DNA of 64,000 nt, from positions 3,410,001-3,474,000 of the forward strand of contig OZ020255.1 of NCBI GenBank assembly GCA_963971285.1, written 5' to 3'. The position numbers and the translations under genes were made by a program. The notes beneath the pieces are model-generated. The model was not told the origin of the DNA, searched no databases, and worked only from the letters and a program-made list of their open reading frames with translations. Source of the stretch: Astropecten irregularis (lineage: Eukaryota > Echinodermata > Asteroidea > Paxillosida > Astropectinidae). Positions 32,241 through 43,397 of the stretch are shown piece after piece; the first letter of the stretch is position 1; every line of letters starts with the position of its first letter.

Positions 32241-33394
32241 AAGCTGAAAAATCTGAAAAAAAGAAGAAGTTGGAATTCAGATTAAAATGTCAAGTCTCAC
32301 GTCAGCCACACGTACAATGCGGATGTACTGTACTTGTATGTGAATCGAGGCTGTACGTACGTTAACAACTACGCACTACCCACTGCCAATCATGTACATG
32401 TACATGTACCTGTACATGTACATTGACTGCACAACTACGCATCGCTGCACACGGACCAATCACAAGATGGCAACAAGGCTACCAGGAACGCGCAGTTTAC
32501 AATGTCATTCGTCCATATTGATGTCACGTGACTTTATTAGTAACCATGCATGCTGGGTAAAGTCATTACTAATGAGGTCTGTAAAGGACATTTTTAATAT
32601 CATTTTCCCCACTACATGTTACAAAATCTTTATTTCCTCTTATAAAAAAAATATTGCAAAGGTTTCTTACTTTAAAATAAAAATTAAAAAAAATTTGCAT
32701 GCAGAATTTTTGTAATGATACTTACAAATTTGTAAGCTCAAAGTTTTGGTTCTAGTTTTGTACATTTTATTTATTTTTCTATGAGACATACATACGTAAT
32801 TTATCAATTATCAGGTGCGTTTTTACTAAATAGGCAGCAGCTACACATAGTGACTCCCCTCAGGCAACAGAAGTTTTTCATGTTGAGAAAGGCAATCACC
32901 GAAGAGGTCAACCGGAACAAAATAACACAATATTGAGGTCATTCACGTGACGTCATTGGCCGTCAAGCACAATGATTGCACACGCGAAACAATACGCTTC
33001 AGTGCACACGCAACGTACAGTGTCCTACGGGTAACCATGAACAACATAGAAAAGCTTGACAGCCAATCACGTGATTTTATGACGTCGGTGAATAACCTCT
33101 ATAATAAGGCTGGCAAGAAAACCTTTACATAAAAGAGAAAACATCCAAAGCAAAATCCAAAAAGCCTCCCTCAGTCAACATTGTGAGCTGACATCAGAAA
33201 TCACACCGTTGCACAAAAGTAGTTACCGTCGGGAATGTTTTAACATTGGAGCATACTTCCTGGTACCTATGGAAGGTAATTACTAGTTAGGACATTAGTT
33301 GACATCTTGCATTTTGTATTTTTTTCCAAATCAAGGAAGAACCTTTAAACCCTCGGAAACTAGTCACTGGAGGATATAGCAACAAGCAGGTAAG
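32241..33394. other. non-coding sequence with GTACAT repeat
   Basis: A (GTACAT)n tract lies at 32393-32425. The rest is AT-rich with nothing recognised. Confidence 0.45.
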
Positions 33395-33550
33395 AAATTT
33401 TTCTTTTTTTCACTGAAATATTGGAGAAATTACTTCAATCCAGGGTTTTAAGGACTCAGGAACATTTAATGTAGTTGTGATGATCGTAACCCTAGGTCTG
33501 ACATGGGGACTGGGACATTTGGTCCCAGTCCCCATGTAGGTTCCTAGGGC
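33395..33550. mobile_element. fragments of the 19273 MITE and the 17201 Mutator-like terminus, abutting
   Basis: 33395-33468 matches the interior of the MITE pair at 19273-19840 (TTTTCACTGAAATATTGG, AGGGTTTTAAGGACTCAGG). From 33472, TAGTTGTGATGATCGTAACC is the Mutator-like terminus, followed by a 16-bp-arm hairpin ACATGGGGACTGGGAC / GTCCCAGTCCCCATGT with loop ATTTG at 33501-33537. Confidence 0.65.
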
Positions 33551-33606
33551 GTTTACGAAACGGAGGCTCAGGCTCCGTCTCAGGCTCCGGCTCCATTTCG
33601 TGAAAC
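33551..33606. repeat. small palindromic repeat of GGCTC units
   Basis: GTTTACGAAACGGAGGC and GCTCCATTTCGTGAAAC are near-inverse and enclose CAGGCTCCG repeats. Possibly a very short MITE. Confidence 0.4.
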
Positions 33607-35148
33607 CATTCTAAAATACACTGTAACTGGTATCAAAATATAGGCTTTTGGCTGCGGTTCTGAAAAGAAGCTCGCTGAATACTGTGGTTTGAGACATTTT
33701 TTACCACGAAAATGTTACTTACGAAAATAGTTCATGCTTCATAATTAAACGAAATGTAACAAGAAGATGATAATAAGCTAATATATGTAATAAACATTTA
33801 AGGAAGTGCCGGCACAAATAACATGACTGTTCGAAGCAAGGGTGTTGGCCCGGGAAATAATATGCCATGTCGGTGAAGACCGAATCATTGATCTCATTAT
33901 AACGAGAGAAATAAAAAAATGTATGGCTGTAAAATCAGTCTAAATAATCCTTACATCAATATGAGTATAGCTACCACAATGGGGCACAATTGGGGCGAGG
34001 CATGACGGCAAGCATTACATAACAATGACAAGGATAGTTAACCGGGGCTGGGGGAATTCGACCTTTAGGATTTATGCAAAATGGGGGCCAAAGGCCTAGA
34101 ATCATTTACATAAGCAGCCGGGGTCTAAATCATATGGTGAGATATAAATAAATAGCGGCGACGATAACAATAAATTGTTATCGTCGCCGCTATTTATTTA
34201 TGATACTGTATATATATTTCCGCCTGAAATGGTGTATAAACTGATAAGGCTAATCCAGAAAGAGTAAAACCAAACATCAAAAACATTTTTCATCTTGGCA
34301 AGATCATAAATCCTTCTAAGTTATGTTTGATTCTCTCCATCGCACATCCTGGCTTTTTCGTGACCTGAGGAAATGTGGCTGGCGTGAAAACAAACACATG
34401 TAACACAATGCGCTGGTGTGTGCCTACATTGTGCTTACAGAGGAAGTGACATGTGGGCAACCGAGACAATAAGAAAAATTGAGTCAGGTTTTCGCAATTT
34501 TCTTGTAGCGCAGATGTCTGATTGAGCTCTGATTGGCACCTTTACCAACGTTGTACTCGCCCTTTACGTGATTACATGTTTGTCCATTCATGTTCAATCA
34601 TGGGACATTGATTTCACTTTTCAGTAGGCCTAGTACTAAGTTATTTGGCCTTTCACTAGGTCTACTACATGTATATACTCGGCTGAATGTCAGACAAGTC
34701 GCCTGCTGGACAACTCGACTCTGAGACAGCTACATGTAGCTCGATCACAAACGCACAAAGACAAGTTGACTCTGCTGATGTGATATGTATTGTGGGCAAC
34801 ATACTAGTCCTAGCAATGTAAAAAATGTATCTATTAATGTAAATGTGAAATAGACCTTGTAAGTAAAACCATGAATACTATTCTCATATTCGTAAAGTAC
34901 TTATTAAATTGGAAGCAAAAGGTAGTTTGTGGGCCTGCAAAAGTGCAAAAGATATTAGCAGTAAGCTGCGGCATCAGACAACCAAGATGAGTGGACATGA
35001 TGCAACTGAAAATGTTCAAAGTTAGGACAGCCGAGGCCCTAACGTGACGCTGCATCAGGGCTCGAAATATCGTCCCTGACGCCTTCGCAGAACCCAACCT
35101 TTCTCTGATATGCAGACCTACTCTGGATCGCTGCTCAGCACTTGAAGA
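33607..35148. other. non-coding sequence with a perfect hairpin
   Basis: Contains the hairpin listed at 34144-34201. No gene recognised. Confidence 0.4.
34144..34201. repeat. perfect 27-bp-arm hairpin
   Basis: Left arm 34144-34170 (starting ATAAATAAATAGCGGCGACG) and right arm 34175-34201 are exact reverse complements, with loop TAAA. Arms are AT-rich outside and GC-rich inside. Confidence 0.9.
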
Positions 35149-36466
35149 TTGCATTCATCTTTTCCTGGAGAACCCATTTCTCCCAGCCCGGGTTTGGCTC
35201 CAACTCCTTGGTTTTATGGCAAGTCTGGTGGACCTAGTTCCTTTCTGCCGTATGCGCATGTGTCCACTTCAGCTCCACCTTCTCTACCACTCCTCTCCCC
35301 GGAAGGACCTCATCTCCACTCCCGTCCCTGTGAACTCCTTCATTCGGTCTCACCTACTTTGCTGGCTGCATCGGCAGAATCTCCTCTCCGGCACCCCGTT
35401 TCCGAGACCCTGCCCCACTGTGACACTCACCCTGGACGCCTCGGAGTTGAGTTGGGTTGGGTTGGTTTGGCATCTGGTTACAACAGGAAAAAACATGACA
35501 CATCAATCACCTCGAGCTCCTGGCTGTCCTCAGAGCCCTCCAGGCCGCCCTAGACAGAATAGAGAATGTTAAAACGGACAACTCCACAGTAGTGGCTTAT
35601 ATCAACCGACAAGGAGGGACCCTCTCTCCCTCTCTGTGCCTGCTGACCTGGCAGCTCCTCAGTTGGTACATCCCCCATCAGATCACCCTGAAGGCAAGCC
35701 ATCTGGTGGGGAAGAGCAACGTTATTGCGGACGCCCTTTCCCGAGGTCGGGCAATTCCCACGGAGTGGTCTCTCCATCAATCTTCAGTGCAACATAGCTT
35801 CAACCTCCTGGGATCTCCGCACATCGATTTGTTCGCCTCACATCTGAACACTGCCAACTGCCAACTTTCTGCTCCCGTCATGCCCATCCCAAGGCCTGGG
35901 CTACGGACTCCCCGAGTATCGGCTGGAAGGGTACGCCTTCCCTCCGATCTCCCTGCTTCCACTAGTGTTGACCAAAATCTGCCAGGATCAATTATGATAA
36001 AAAAAACCAATTCTGATTGCCCCTTTCTGGCCCCAACAGCCTTGGTTCCCTCAACTGCTGGACCTTCTATGCCATCAACCTAATGTTCTCCCTCAGCGGC
36101 CAGACCTTCTCATACAACCATCCTCGAAGATGCTCCATCCCGACCCGGACAGCCTGCATCTCAGCCTGGATGCTTTCCAACAATCTTTCAGATCAGCTGG
36201 CCTTTCGGAGGAAGCTGCCTCCCTGGCAACCCGGGAAAACCTACGACAATCGCCTACAGCATTACTCCAGATGGTGTGCCCAGAAAGGTGTTGATCCCTG
36301 CTCTGCATCTTTAAGAATCATCGGGGATTTCCTTTACTCCCTCTTCCGTTCTGGGCTTCAAGTTTCCACCATACGTGGCTACAGGTCCGCCATAGGTGTG
36401 GTGCATCAAGGTTTTGACGACGGCTCTCACCTGTCTATCATTCTCCACGATTCAGCACCATAGAGC
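35149..36466 (+). pseudogene. DIRS-type retroelement: RT end, RNase H, start of tyrosine recombinase
   Basis: In shifting frames: WLQLLGFMASLVDLVPFCRM (RT C-terminal region, 35200-35260), VTLTLDASELSW (RNase H Asp, about 35420), VAYINRQGGTLSPSLCLLTW (35593-35650), SNVIADALSRGRAIPTEWSL, then GSPHIDLFASHLN. After further frameshifts, LAFRRKLPPWQPGKTYDNRL and YRSAIGVVHQGF match the N-terminal core-binding part of a DIRS tyrosine recombinase (about 36200-36420). The catalytic recombinase domain is missing, because a minus-strand LINE fragment abuts at 36468. DIRS elements integrate by recombinase rather than a DDE integrase. Confidence 0.75.
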
Positions 36467-36467
36467 A

Positions 36468-36800
36468 AGATTGATCTAACATTCTAGTTGAAGATACATA
36501 GTTTGGTAGCCATACCTATTTCCCTTGATGCCCAGATATTCTTAAGTGTTACAAAGGCTCCCCGTGCCTTTCCAATTCTGGCAGTGACATCTCCGTCTGT
36601 ACCTCCTTTTTGTCCGCCATACTTCCTCAGTACACAAAGGACTCCACCTCCTTGACGGGCTCTCCCGCTACCGTGACTAGAGTGCTAGCAGCATTGTTAA
36701 TCTTCATGAGCTCTGTTTTCTTTCCTCTTGTTGATTTTAAGCCCTGTCCTTGCTGATGTCTCTTCCAATAGTGTGGTCTTGTCTTGCATATTGAGATTAT
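36468..36800 (-). pseudogene. LINE RT C-terminal fragment
   Basis: On the minus strand, with frame changes: TSARTGLKINK, then GGTDGDVTARIGKARGAFVT and LKNIWASREIGMATKL. This is the RT thumb/C-terminal region of the same RTE-like LINE type seen at 44900-45566. It is bounded on the left by the DIRS fragment. Confidence 0.7.
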
Positions 36801-37330
36801 GTGAAAGCAGCACCAATTCCATTACAGAAAACACCTCACCTCTGTTTACCTACATTTGCATATCAGCGCGCATGCGCACAAAACCTTGCTGAAAAAGTCG
36901 CCCAAGCCACACCCTCTGCGCCCACTGCATGTCCCCTACAAGAGCCCTTGTTGCACTGAGACTCGTCCTAGTTAGTACAGTGCACATCATATAATAAGAA
37001 CAGAACAAAGCTCGCTACACACGTGTGTGTACGTCCACATGTACTATACACGCTGTCTCGTTCGAGGATTCAATATGGCGGATAACACCTGAATTCAACG
37101 AACATTCACAAGCTCAAGCCACGTTTCGGGGAAAATACCCCGTTCTACCCAAGTTAGCCTGATCGGCATTTCAAGCAGGATATTCCCATCTAATCTACCG
37201 AATCTCTACGACCGGTTTCGACGGATGGAAATTCACCGGGCACGTACGAGCCCTCAACCAAGCTCGACCAGCTCTACACCCCAGAAAATCCCGCAAGGAG
37301 AGGTCGACGTTACACGTCACGGAAATGCGG
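36801..37330. other. non-coding sequence
   Basis: Nothing recognised with certainty. Alternating purine/pyrimidine GCGCGCATGCGCACA at about 36869. Confidence 0.35.
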
Positions 37331-37460
37331 GATGGATGGATGGTGGGGCCCGGCAATCGTTGCTGTACAGCAACCGAGCGCACGGTGTCCCCCGCACATG
37401 GATGGATAGCGGGGCCCGGCAATCGATGCTAAACTGCCATCCGAGCGCACGGTCTCCCCC
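37331..37460. repeat. tandem duplication of about 67 bp
   Basis: Two units each contain GATGGATGG or GATGGATAG, GGGGCCCGGCAATCG, CCGAGCGCACGGT and TCCCCCGC. Confidence 0.7.
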
Positions 37461-37569
37461 GCCTGGTCACAGAGGCAGGGGCACCACCACCACTGCCACC
37501 GATCTTCGAGCTTCATCACCTTTCTACTCGTCTCGGCCATGATTTTTAGCAAGGGTCGTACGTTCTTCA

Positions 37570-38140
37570 AGCATTATCGACATTTCAGGGCCTACATCAT
37601 CGTCCCCGAGATCGCAGGGTCATTTCCCCTCACCGCCCGGATGCCCATCATGACCTCCCAGGCCAGCCTTCGATATACTGCGCGTGACTTTGGTTAATAC
37701 ATGTACATCGGGAGAATTATCAACATTTGCGGAGCCTCCTTCATCGCCCCCGGGATCGAGGTCCTTTTCTCGACGCTGTCCGGACGTCCACTGTGACCTA
37801 CCTGGCCGGCCCACCGCACATCGGGCCTACATCGACTCCTACTCATGTGGCCCTTTTCTCCACGCCGTCCGGGCGTTCCCCATGATGTCCGACGTACTGG
37901 CCTACCACACTGTGGTTTTCTTTTCAACGGGAGAATTATCAACATTTTGGAATTATCAACATTTTGGAATTATCAACATTTTGTGACCCTACATCGTCAG
38001 CCCGACATCGCGGGTCCTTGTATCCACGCCGTCCAGACATCCTCGTGTCTGCTCCCCGGCCGGGCTACCGCAAGTGTTTTTCGATTCATCAGGAGATTTA
38101 TCAACATTTCTTTGGGCCTACATCATCGCCCCCGTGGTTG
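37570..38140. repeat. degenerate tandem repeat with TTATCAACATTT boxes
   Basis: Four or five diverged units (about 37575, 37716, 37823, 37937, 38093) share TTATCAACATTT, GGCCTACATCATCGCCCC, CTCCACGCCGTCCGG and related blocks. In the fourth unit the TTATCAACATTTTGGAA box itself is repeated three times (37937-37981). Confidence 0.65.
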
Positions 38141-39132
38141 TCGGTGCGATTCTTGCGCTCGTTCATGGTCCCGCTCTCACTCGTTGGATCCACCCCGGAA
38201 GCAAACTCGATCTTCTCGCTGGCGGTCACGGTCCCCGCCGTTGCATAGGGGCCTGTGCCGCCCAACTTTCAGACCCCTTTCGGATGTGTCTTCCTCCCTT
38301 TTCCAGCGGTTCTACTTATCTTTACGAAAGTGGGTAAGCTTCTCCAGATTCTTCCCTTTCTTTCCTTGGGCCATGGCCATCTCAGTGGCCACTTTTTGCA
38401 ACTTGGCTGAGGCTCTTGAGTCTATCCCTTTATATTATTTGATCTTTATTCAGGGCCACCCCTTACTCACAAAGGAGATGAATTTATATCATTTGGTGCT
38501 AGCACCAACCAATTTCTTGTGTACCGGTACTTAGCCTCTGTTTGCATAGCCTCACAGTTACCGAGATCCTTTTGGGTTTTTTTTTGGCAGGCACTCCTTG
38601 AGACTTGTTTATCCCTTTGTGGGTTAGGTGGCTCTGGTTGGAGTTAGTTTACATGATGCTGTCAGGCTGTCTTCAGGAGAAAGCTCCTTCCTGTTAACAG
38701 TGCCTAGTTCATTACCAGCTTGGACTCCTGATACTTGTGATAGCTTCTGAAACCCTGTCAACTCTCTCTCTCTCTCTCTTATCACATTGGTTGCTGGGCT
38801 GTGGTTTCCCCTTAGCAGGCCGTAGTCAACCTTTTTCCAGCTGGCGACAGGGACAGGGTCCCAGACCCTATGGTCGCCTAGTCATTGAGGGCGCTCTTCA
38901 CCTGAGCTGCCATTTTATTTCTGTGCTTTTCGTTATTTGTAATCCGTTGTAATCCTTTTTTACATCGGTCATCCTGACATTTTATCGTGATATTGGTGTC
39001 TTACCGATGTTGTGTGGACTGTATTCTGGCGTATTTGTGCGATTTGTTCTGTTTGGATCACTGTTTTATGACTGTTTTTCTTCGTGTCGTCCGTGACTGG
39101 ACTATTGTACACCGGCGTATGTAGCGTTCAAC
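38141..39132. other. non-coding sequence, probable 5' leader of the LINE at its right end
   Basis: A short (CT)n tract lies at 38763-38778. From about 38890, T-rich sequence leads to the ATG at 39133 and may be the LINE 5' leader. Confidence 0.4.
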
Positions 39133-39732
39133 ATGGACACTGTGAGTACCGCCGCCGTGGCTGTGCTGATCACACTGTTTTCCCTTCAATGCCCATCTCC
39201 TGGCCTGGAGCCGGAAAGAACAGATTCATTTTGTAATGTCGACGAATCAATACAAATGTGTATTTTCCTACGGGTTGCGTATGTTCATCAGGACAGCAGT
39301 GCAGGATTGCGGAAAATTAGACTTGCATCAGTCAAGTGGTCTAAAAGGGGCCAGACTGTTCTGCTCATCCCTGAGAATGATCCGGACCCCTCACTGAATA
39401 TTACAATTTACATGGATATCTCCACAAATCCTGGTCCATCAGCGGAGCAATCTAGTAATAGTACTGGCCGGGACAACATTGACTCGACATCAAGTACGTC
39501 AAAGAGCAGCTACACGTACTCTCGCAATCTGATGTATCACCTTCGGGCTACTTCACAACATCGAGTTGATCCATCGCAACTTATGATCCTAAAACAAAAC
39601 AACGTTTTACGATTTCGGGGAAGTCGGGGACGCAACTGCCAGTCGGAGAGACATAAATTATACTATATATTATTATCAGATAACATAATAATTGATACAA
39701 TTATCGTTTATACAAGTTCATCAAAATTATAA
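39133..39732 (+). CDS. CR1/L2-like LINE 5' ORF fragment with 2A-like motif
   Basis: An open frame of 199 codons. The N-terminus MDTVSTAAVAVLITLFSLQC is hydrophobic and signal-peptide-like. YMDISTNPGP at about residues 93-102 resembles the 2A ribosome-skipping motif (D-V/I-E-x-N-P-G-P), with Ser in place of the conserved Glu. A Ser/Thr-rich stretch and SYTYSRNLMYHLRATSQHRV then match the segment before the endonuclease in these LINEs. Homology fades at about 39660, and the endonuclease and RT are absent, so this is 3'-truncated. 2A-like motifs at this place are known in sea-urchin and other LINEs. Whether this variant skips is unknown and doubtful. Confidence 0.65.
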   Translation: MDTVSTAAVAVLITLFSLQCPSPGLEPERTDSFCNVDESIQMCIFLRVAYVHQDSSAGLRKIRLASVKWSKRGQTVLLIPENDPDPSLNITIYMDISTNPGPSAEQSSNSTGRDNIDSTSSTSKSSYTYSRNLMYHLRATSQHRVDPSQLMILKQNNVLRFRGSRGRNCQSERHKLYYILLSDNIIIDTIIVYTSSSKL

Positions 39733-39747
39733 AATAAGAAGCCTACC

Positions 39748-39967
39748 TGTAATGGACAGAAGTAATCACAAGAGGTGACAACTTAAATTTAAACAGGAAC
39801 AACTCAGTTCATATGTTGCCACCTCAAGATCATAGACGCTTCTGATTATTAAAAAGAACAATATTTGAAAATTACAGAAAACAGTTTTGACACGCGCGGT
39901 ATAGATCGCGCGCGTAATGCGCTAAATGGAACACACACGGAGGACGACGCAATCCCGGGGTCCGACA
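39748..39967 (-). repeat. probable 3' LTR of gypsy element 3
   Basis: On the minus strand the sequence after the purine tract begins TGTCGGACCCCGGG. A plausible end, ...CCATTACA, lies at 39748, giving about 220 bp. No second LTR is in the window, so the far boundary is tentative. Confidence 0.45.
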
Positions 39968-39981
39968 TTCTCCCCTCTTAA
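39968..39981 (-). other. polypurine tract of gypsy element 3
   Basis: TTAAGAGGGGAGAA on the minus strand, immediately before the LTR start TGTCGG. Confidence 0.75.
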
Positions 39982-40021
39982 AATCATGGCGTCCTCGACA
40001 TGTATCCACCTGTTCTCAAAA

Positions 40022-43000
40022 TTAAGTGGTTTTGGAATAAATAGCCTTGATCAGATTATTGGTAGCCTTCAGTGCTTCTTGTTGAGTAGCAAAATGTTGT
40101 GCAAGAAGTTTAGCCTCTGGAGTGTCGAACCCATAATACTGAGGGGGTCTTCTCCGACGCACTGGTCTACGAGAAGCATATGTACTCCTTGGTTTTGGAG
40201 AAGGCATCGGTTCTGAAGAAGATTGTTCATCATCAGAGCTGGATTGAATTGGGCTTGGTGCAGTTTCAATCATCACAGCAGCTGGAATATCATTGTCATT
40301 CTGACAAGTGTTAACTTCTGCATCTGTAGGTATATCTTCGGGTATGAAGCTGTTGGCATCTGCATCAACCTCTCCAGGTATGAAACTTTTGGCATTTGGA
40401 TTCAATGAAGATCTTGGTGCAGGTATTGGACGGAGGATGTAGAATTGACTTTTGTCAGAGGAGTCAGAGTCTAACACACCCTCTGAGTCATCCACTTGTT
40501 CTCCAAGTGTTATTCTCAATGGTTTCCTCTGACGGGGTTTTGGTTGTGGTCTTGGTGAATCAGCTACAGAAGGCTCATTTCCAAAGTACCCACATGGAAG
40601 AAGCATGTTTCGATGGAGAGTCTTGTTTGGGGCATCATCATTAATCGGTCCAACCAAGTACACAGGTATCTCTGGACTCATCTTCTGGATCACCTTGTAC
40701 ACATCTTTGCTCCAACGATCTGCAAGTTTGTGTTGTCCTTTCAGGCCGACATTCCGGATAAGGACGTGATCTCCTTCTTCGAGATTATTTTCACGAACTG
40801 ATTTGTTGTATTTCTTCCTATAGGCAGCTGCAGTCTTCTCCATGGTGGCAGACGCAAGTTCATGGGCTCTTTGTAGTCTTTCTTTTAACTCTGCTGCATA
40901 GTTCTCATGCGAAGTATTACCAGTCAGGGTAGGTAAACCAAACAGAAGATCAATGGGCAGACGTGGTTCACGGCCAAACATCAAGAAGTATGGAGACACT
41001 CCTGTCGACGTATGTTTAGTACAATTATAAGCATGTACTAAGGGCCCAACGTGTAGTCGCCATTTCTTCTTCTGCTCTTCTTCTAGTGTGCCTAACATCA
41101 TCAGCAAGGTTTGGTTAAAACGCTCACACTGACCGTTTCCTTGTGGATGGTATGGCGTTGTTCGAGTCTTCTTAGTCCCGGAGATTGCGCACAACTCTTT
41201 GATGATTTTCGCTTCAAAATCACGACCTTGGTCAGAGTGTAGTCGTTCTGGAAAACCATAGTGGACAAAGTATGATTCCCATAAGACTTTAGCAACGGTG
41301 CGGGACGTCTGATCTTTGGTTGGAAAGGCTTGAGCATATCTTGTGTAATGATCTGTTACAACAAGAATATTTTTGGTGTTCCTGTCGTCCGGTCCTCAGG
41401 TGAGAAAGTCAATGCAGACCAATTCCATTGGAGAGGTGGTTTTGATGGAGACTAATGGTGCAGCTTTTATGGCTCGCTTCTTCCGTCTTACACACCTTTC
41501 ACATGTCCGACATTTCTCTTCGACATCTGCTGCCATTCGTGTCCAGTAGAACCGAGAACGAACTAAGTCCAACGTCCTGTCTTCTCCAAGATGGCCAACA
41601 TCATCGTGTAGACCACGAAGAGCTTTCTGTCGTTGACTTTTGGGCAACACCAATTGTAGGAATTTTCGATCATCATGACTAGTACACTTTCTGTACAATA
41701 TACCATCTCTGAGGAAAAGCTTGTCCCACTGTCGTAGAAGTAATTTGGCTTCATCTTGTACTGATTCTCTATCTTCGTCTGTGGGCTTATGGTCATCCTC
41801 CAAGAAATGAATTATATGTCGCAAGACATCATCTTCCCGCTGAAAACATTGCCAATCATTGGAATCCAATTTTGGCAATGTCCTCGGTTCTAACTCAATG
41901 AATTCTGATGGGACAGCTTGTGTAGAATCAGTCAAACTTTCGATCAGAGGGGGGTTCTCTTTATCTTGACTGTCTGTAGAGTTATTCACCAGAACATCTG
42001 TTTTACGACTTTGGCAGATTGCCTGGAAAACGTTTCTTGTGCAAGTGCTCACATCATCACTTTGGCTGTCTTTATGCATCTTTTCTCGCAGTAGATTGAT
42101 GCGGTCCTCAATTCGGATTGATTCATCATCGTCACTGGGTGGTTGCTGTGGCCTTCTGGATAACCCATCTGCATCGGCATTCTTGCTACCAGGTCGATAC
42201 TTAATATCAAAGTCGTAGTTGGCAAGGGCTGCTAGCCACCTATGACCTGTGGCATCCAATTTGGCAGATGTCAGTATGTAGGTTAGTGGATTATTGTCAG
42301 TTAAGACAGTGAATTTGGTACCATACAAGTAGTCATGAAACTTATCGGTCATAGCCCACTTTAGAGCTAAAAACTCCCATTTGTGAGCCGGGTAAATAAG
42401 TTCACTCTTGGAGAGGCCTCGACTTGCATAGGCTATTACTTTGAGGGTACCGCTGTCTTGTTCTTGGTATAGGGCTGCTCCCAACCCAATTCCACTTGCA
42501 TCCGTGTGTATCACGAAGGGCTTGTTGTAGTCGACGAATCCCAACACAGGAGCAGTAGTGAGTTTCTCTTTGATTGTCTCAAAGGATTGTTGACACTCTT
42601 TGGACCATAGTTCATCGAATGGTTCATTTGGACTTCGAAGTTTTGTTGTGCTCTTTTTCTTCGTGGTTGACTTCCGGAAACGCTTCTTTGTCAGGTCACA
42701 GCCATTAGTCAGCTCATTCAATGGTTTTGCAATGGCTGAGAAACTCTCCACGAACCGACGGTAGTATCCAGCGAATCCTAGAAAGGATTTAAGTTCCTTC
42801 GCATTGGTCGGTACAGGCCATGTCTTGACAGCATCTATCTTACTAGGATCCGTACTGACACCTTCACTGGAAACAACGTGACCAAGGCACTTAACTGATG
42901 ATTGGAAGAACTTGCATTTGCTTGGTCCAAGTTTCAGCCCAAATTGGCGAAGGCGCTCTAGAACTTTCAGTAGTCTCTCTTCATGTTCTTCCGCAGTCTT

Positions 43001-43231
43001 ACCGAAGATTATGATGTCATCCAAGTAGACAAATACTTCGGTTCGGTTCAGGTCGCCCATGCATTTTTCCATCAGTCGCTGGAAAGTAGCAGGTGCATTT
43101 GTTATCCCTTGTGGCATTCGATTGAACTCGTAGAATCCGAGAGGACACCAAAAAGCTGTTTTATGCTTATCTTCTTCAGCGAGCTCGATTTGGTAGTACC
43201 CTGACTTCAGGTCCAGACACGAAAACCACTT
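40022..43231 (-). pseudogene. gypsy element 3 pol: RT, RNase H, integrase; one stop codon
   Basis: One continuous frame on the minus strand, broken only by TGA at 41396-41398. RT starts inside the domain at FSCLDLKSGYYQ (about 43220), the upstream part being lost. VYLDDIIIFG is near 43020 and HFLG-type motif CLGHVVSSEG near 42880. RNase H: VIHTDASGIGLGAAL near 42500 and LTDNNPLTYIL. Integrase: finger with GHLGEDRTLDLV and CRTCERCVRRKK; core Asp in CIDFLT, then HSDQGRDFE and NGQCERFN with 35 residues between the last two acidic residues; then SPYFLMFGREPRLPID and a GPY/F-like region ending near VYLVGPINDD. The tail is Ser/Pro/Arg-rich with no chromodomain seen. Apart from 5' truncation and the stop it looks well preserved. 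Confidence 0.88.
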
Positions 43232-43397
43232 CGACATGAGTAAAAACTTATAATTAAAGGTGCACACTTCAAAAGTGTAAAACATAAGATCTTAATCAAA
43301 TGTCTTTGTGTGTATAAGGTTATGACGATTTTTTTCAATAAAAGCGGAAACGGAAAAGCCTTGTTTTCTGTTTTCAACAGACACAATCTCTAGTTCT

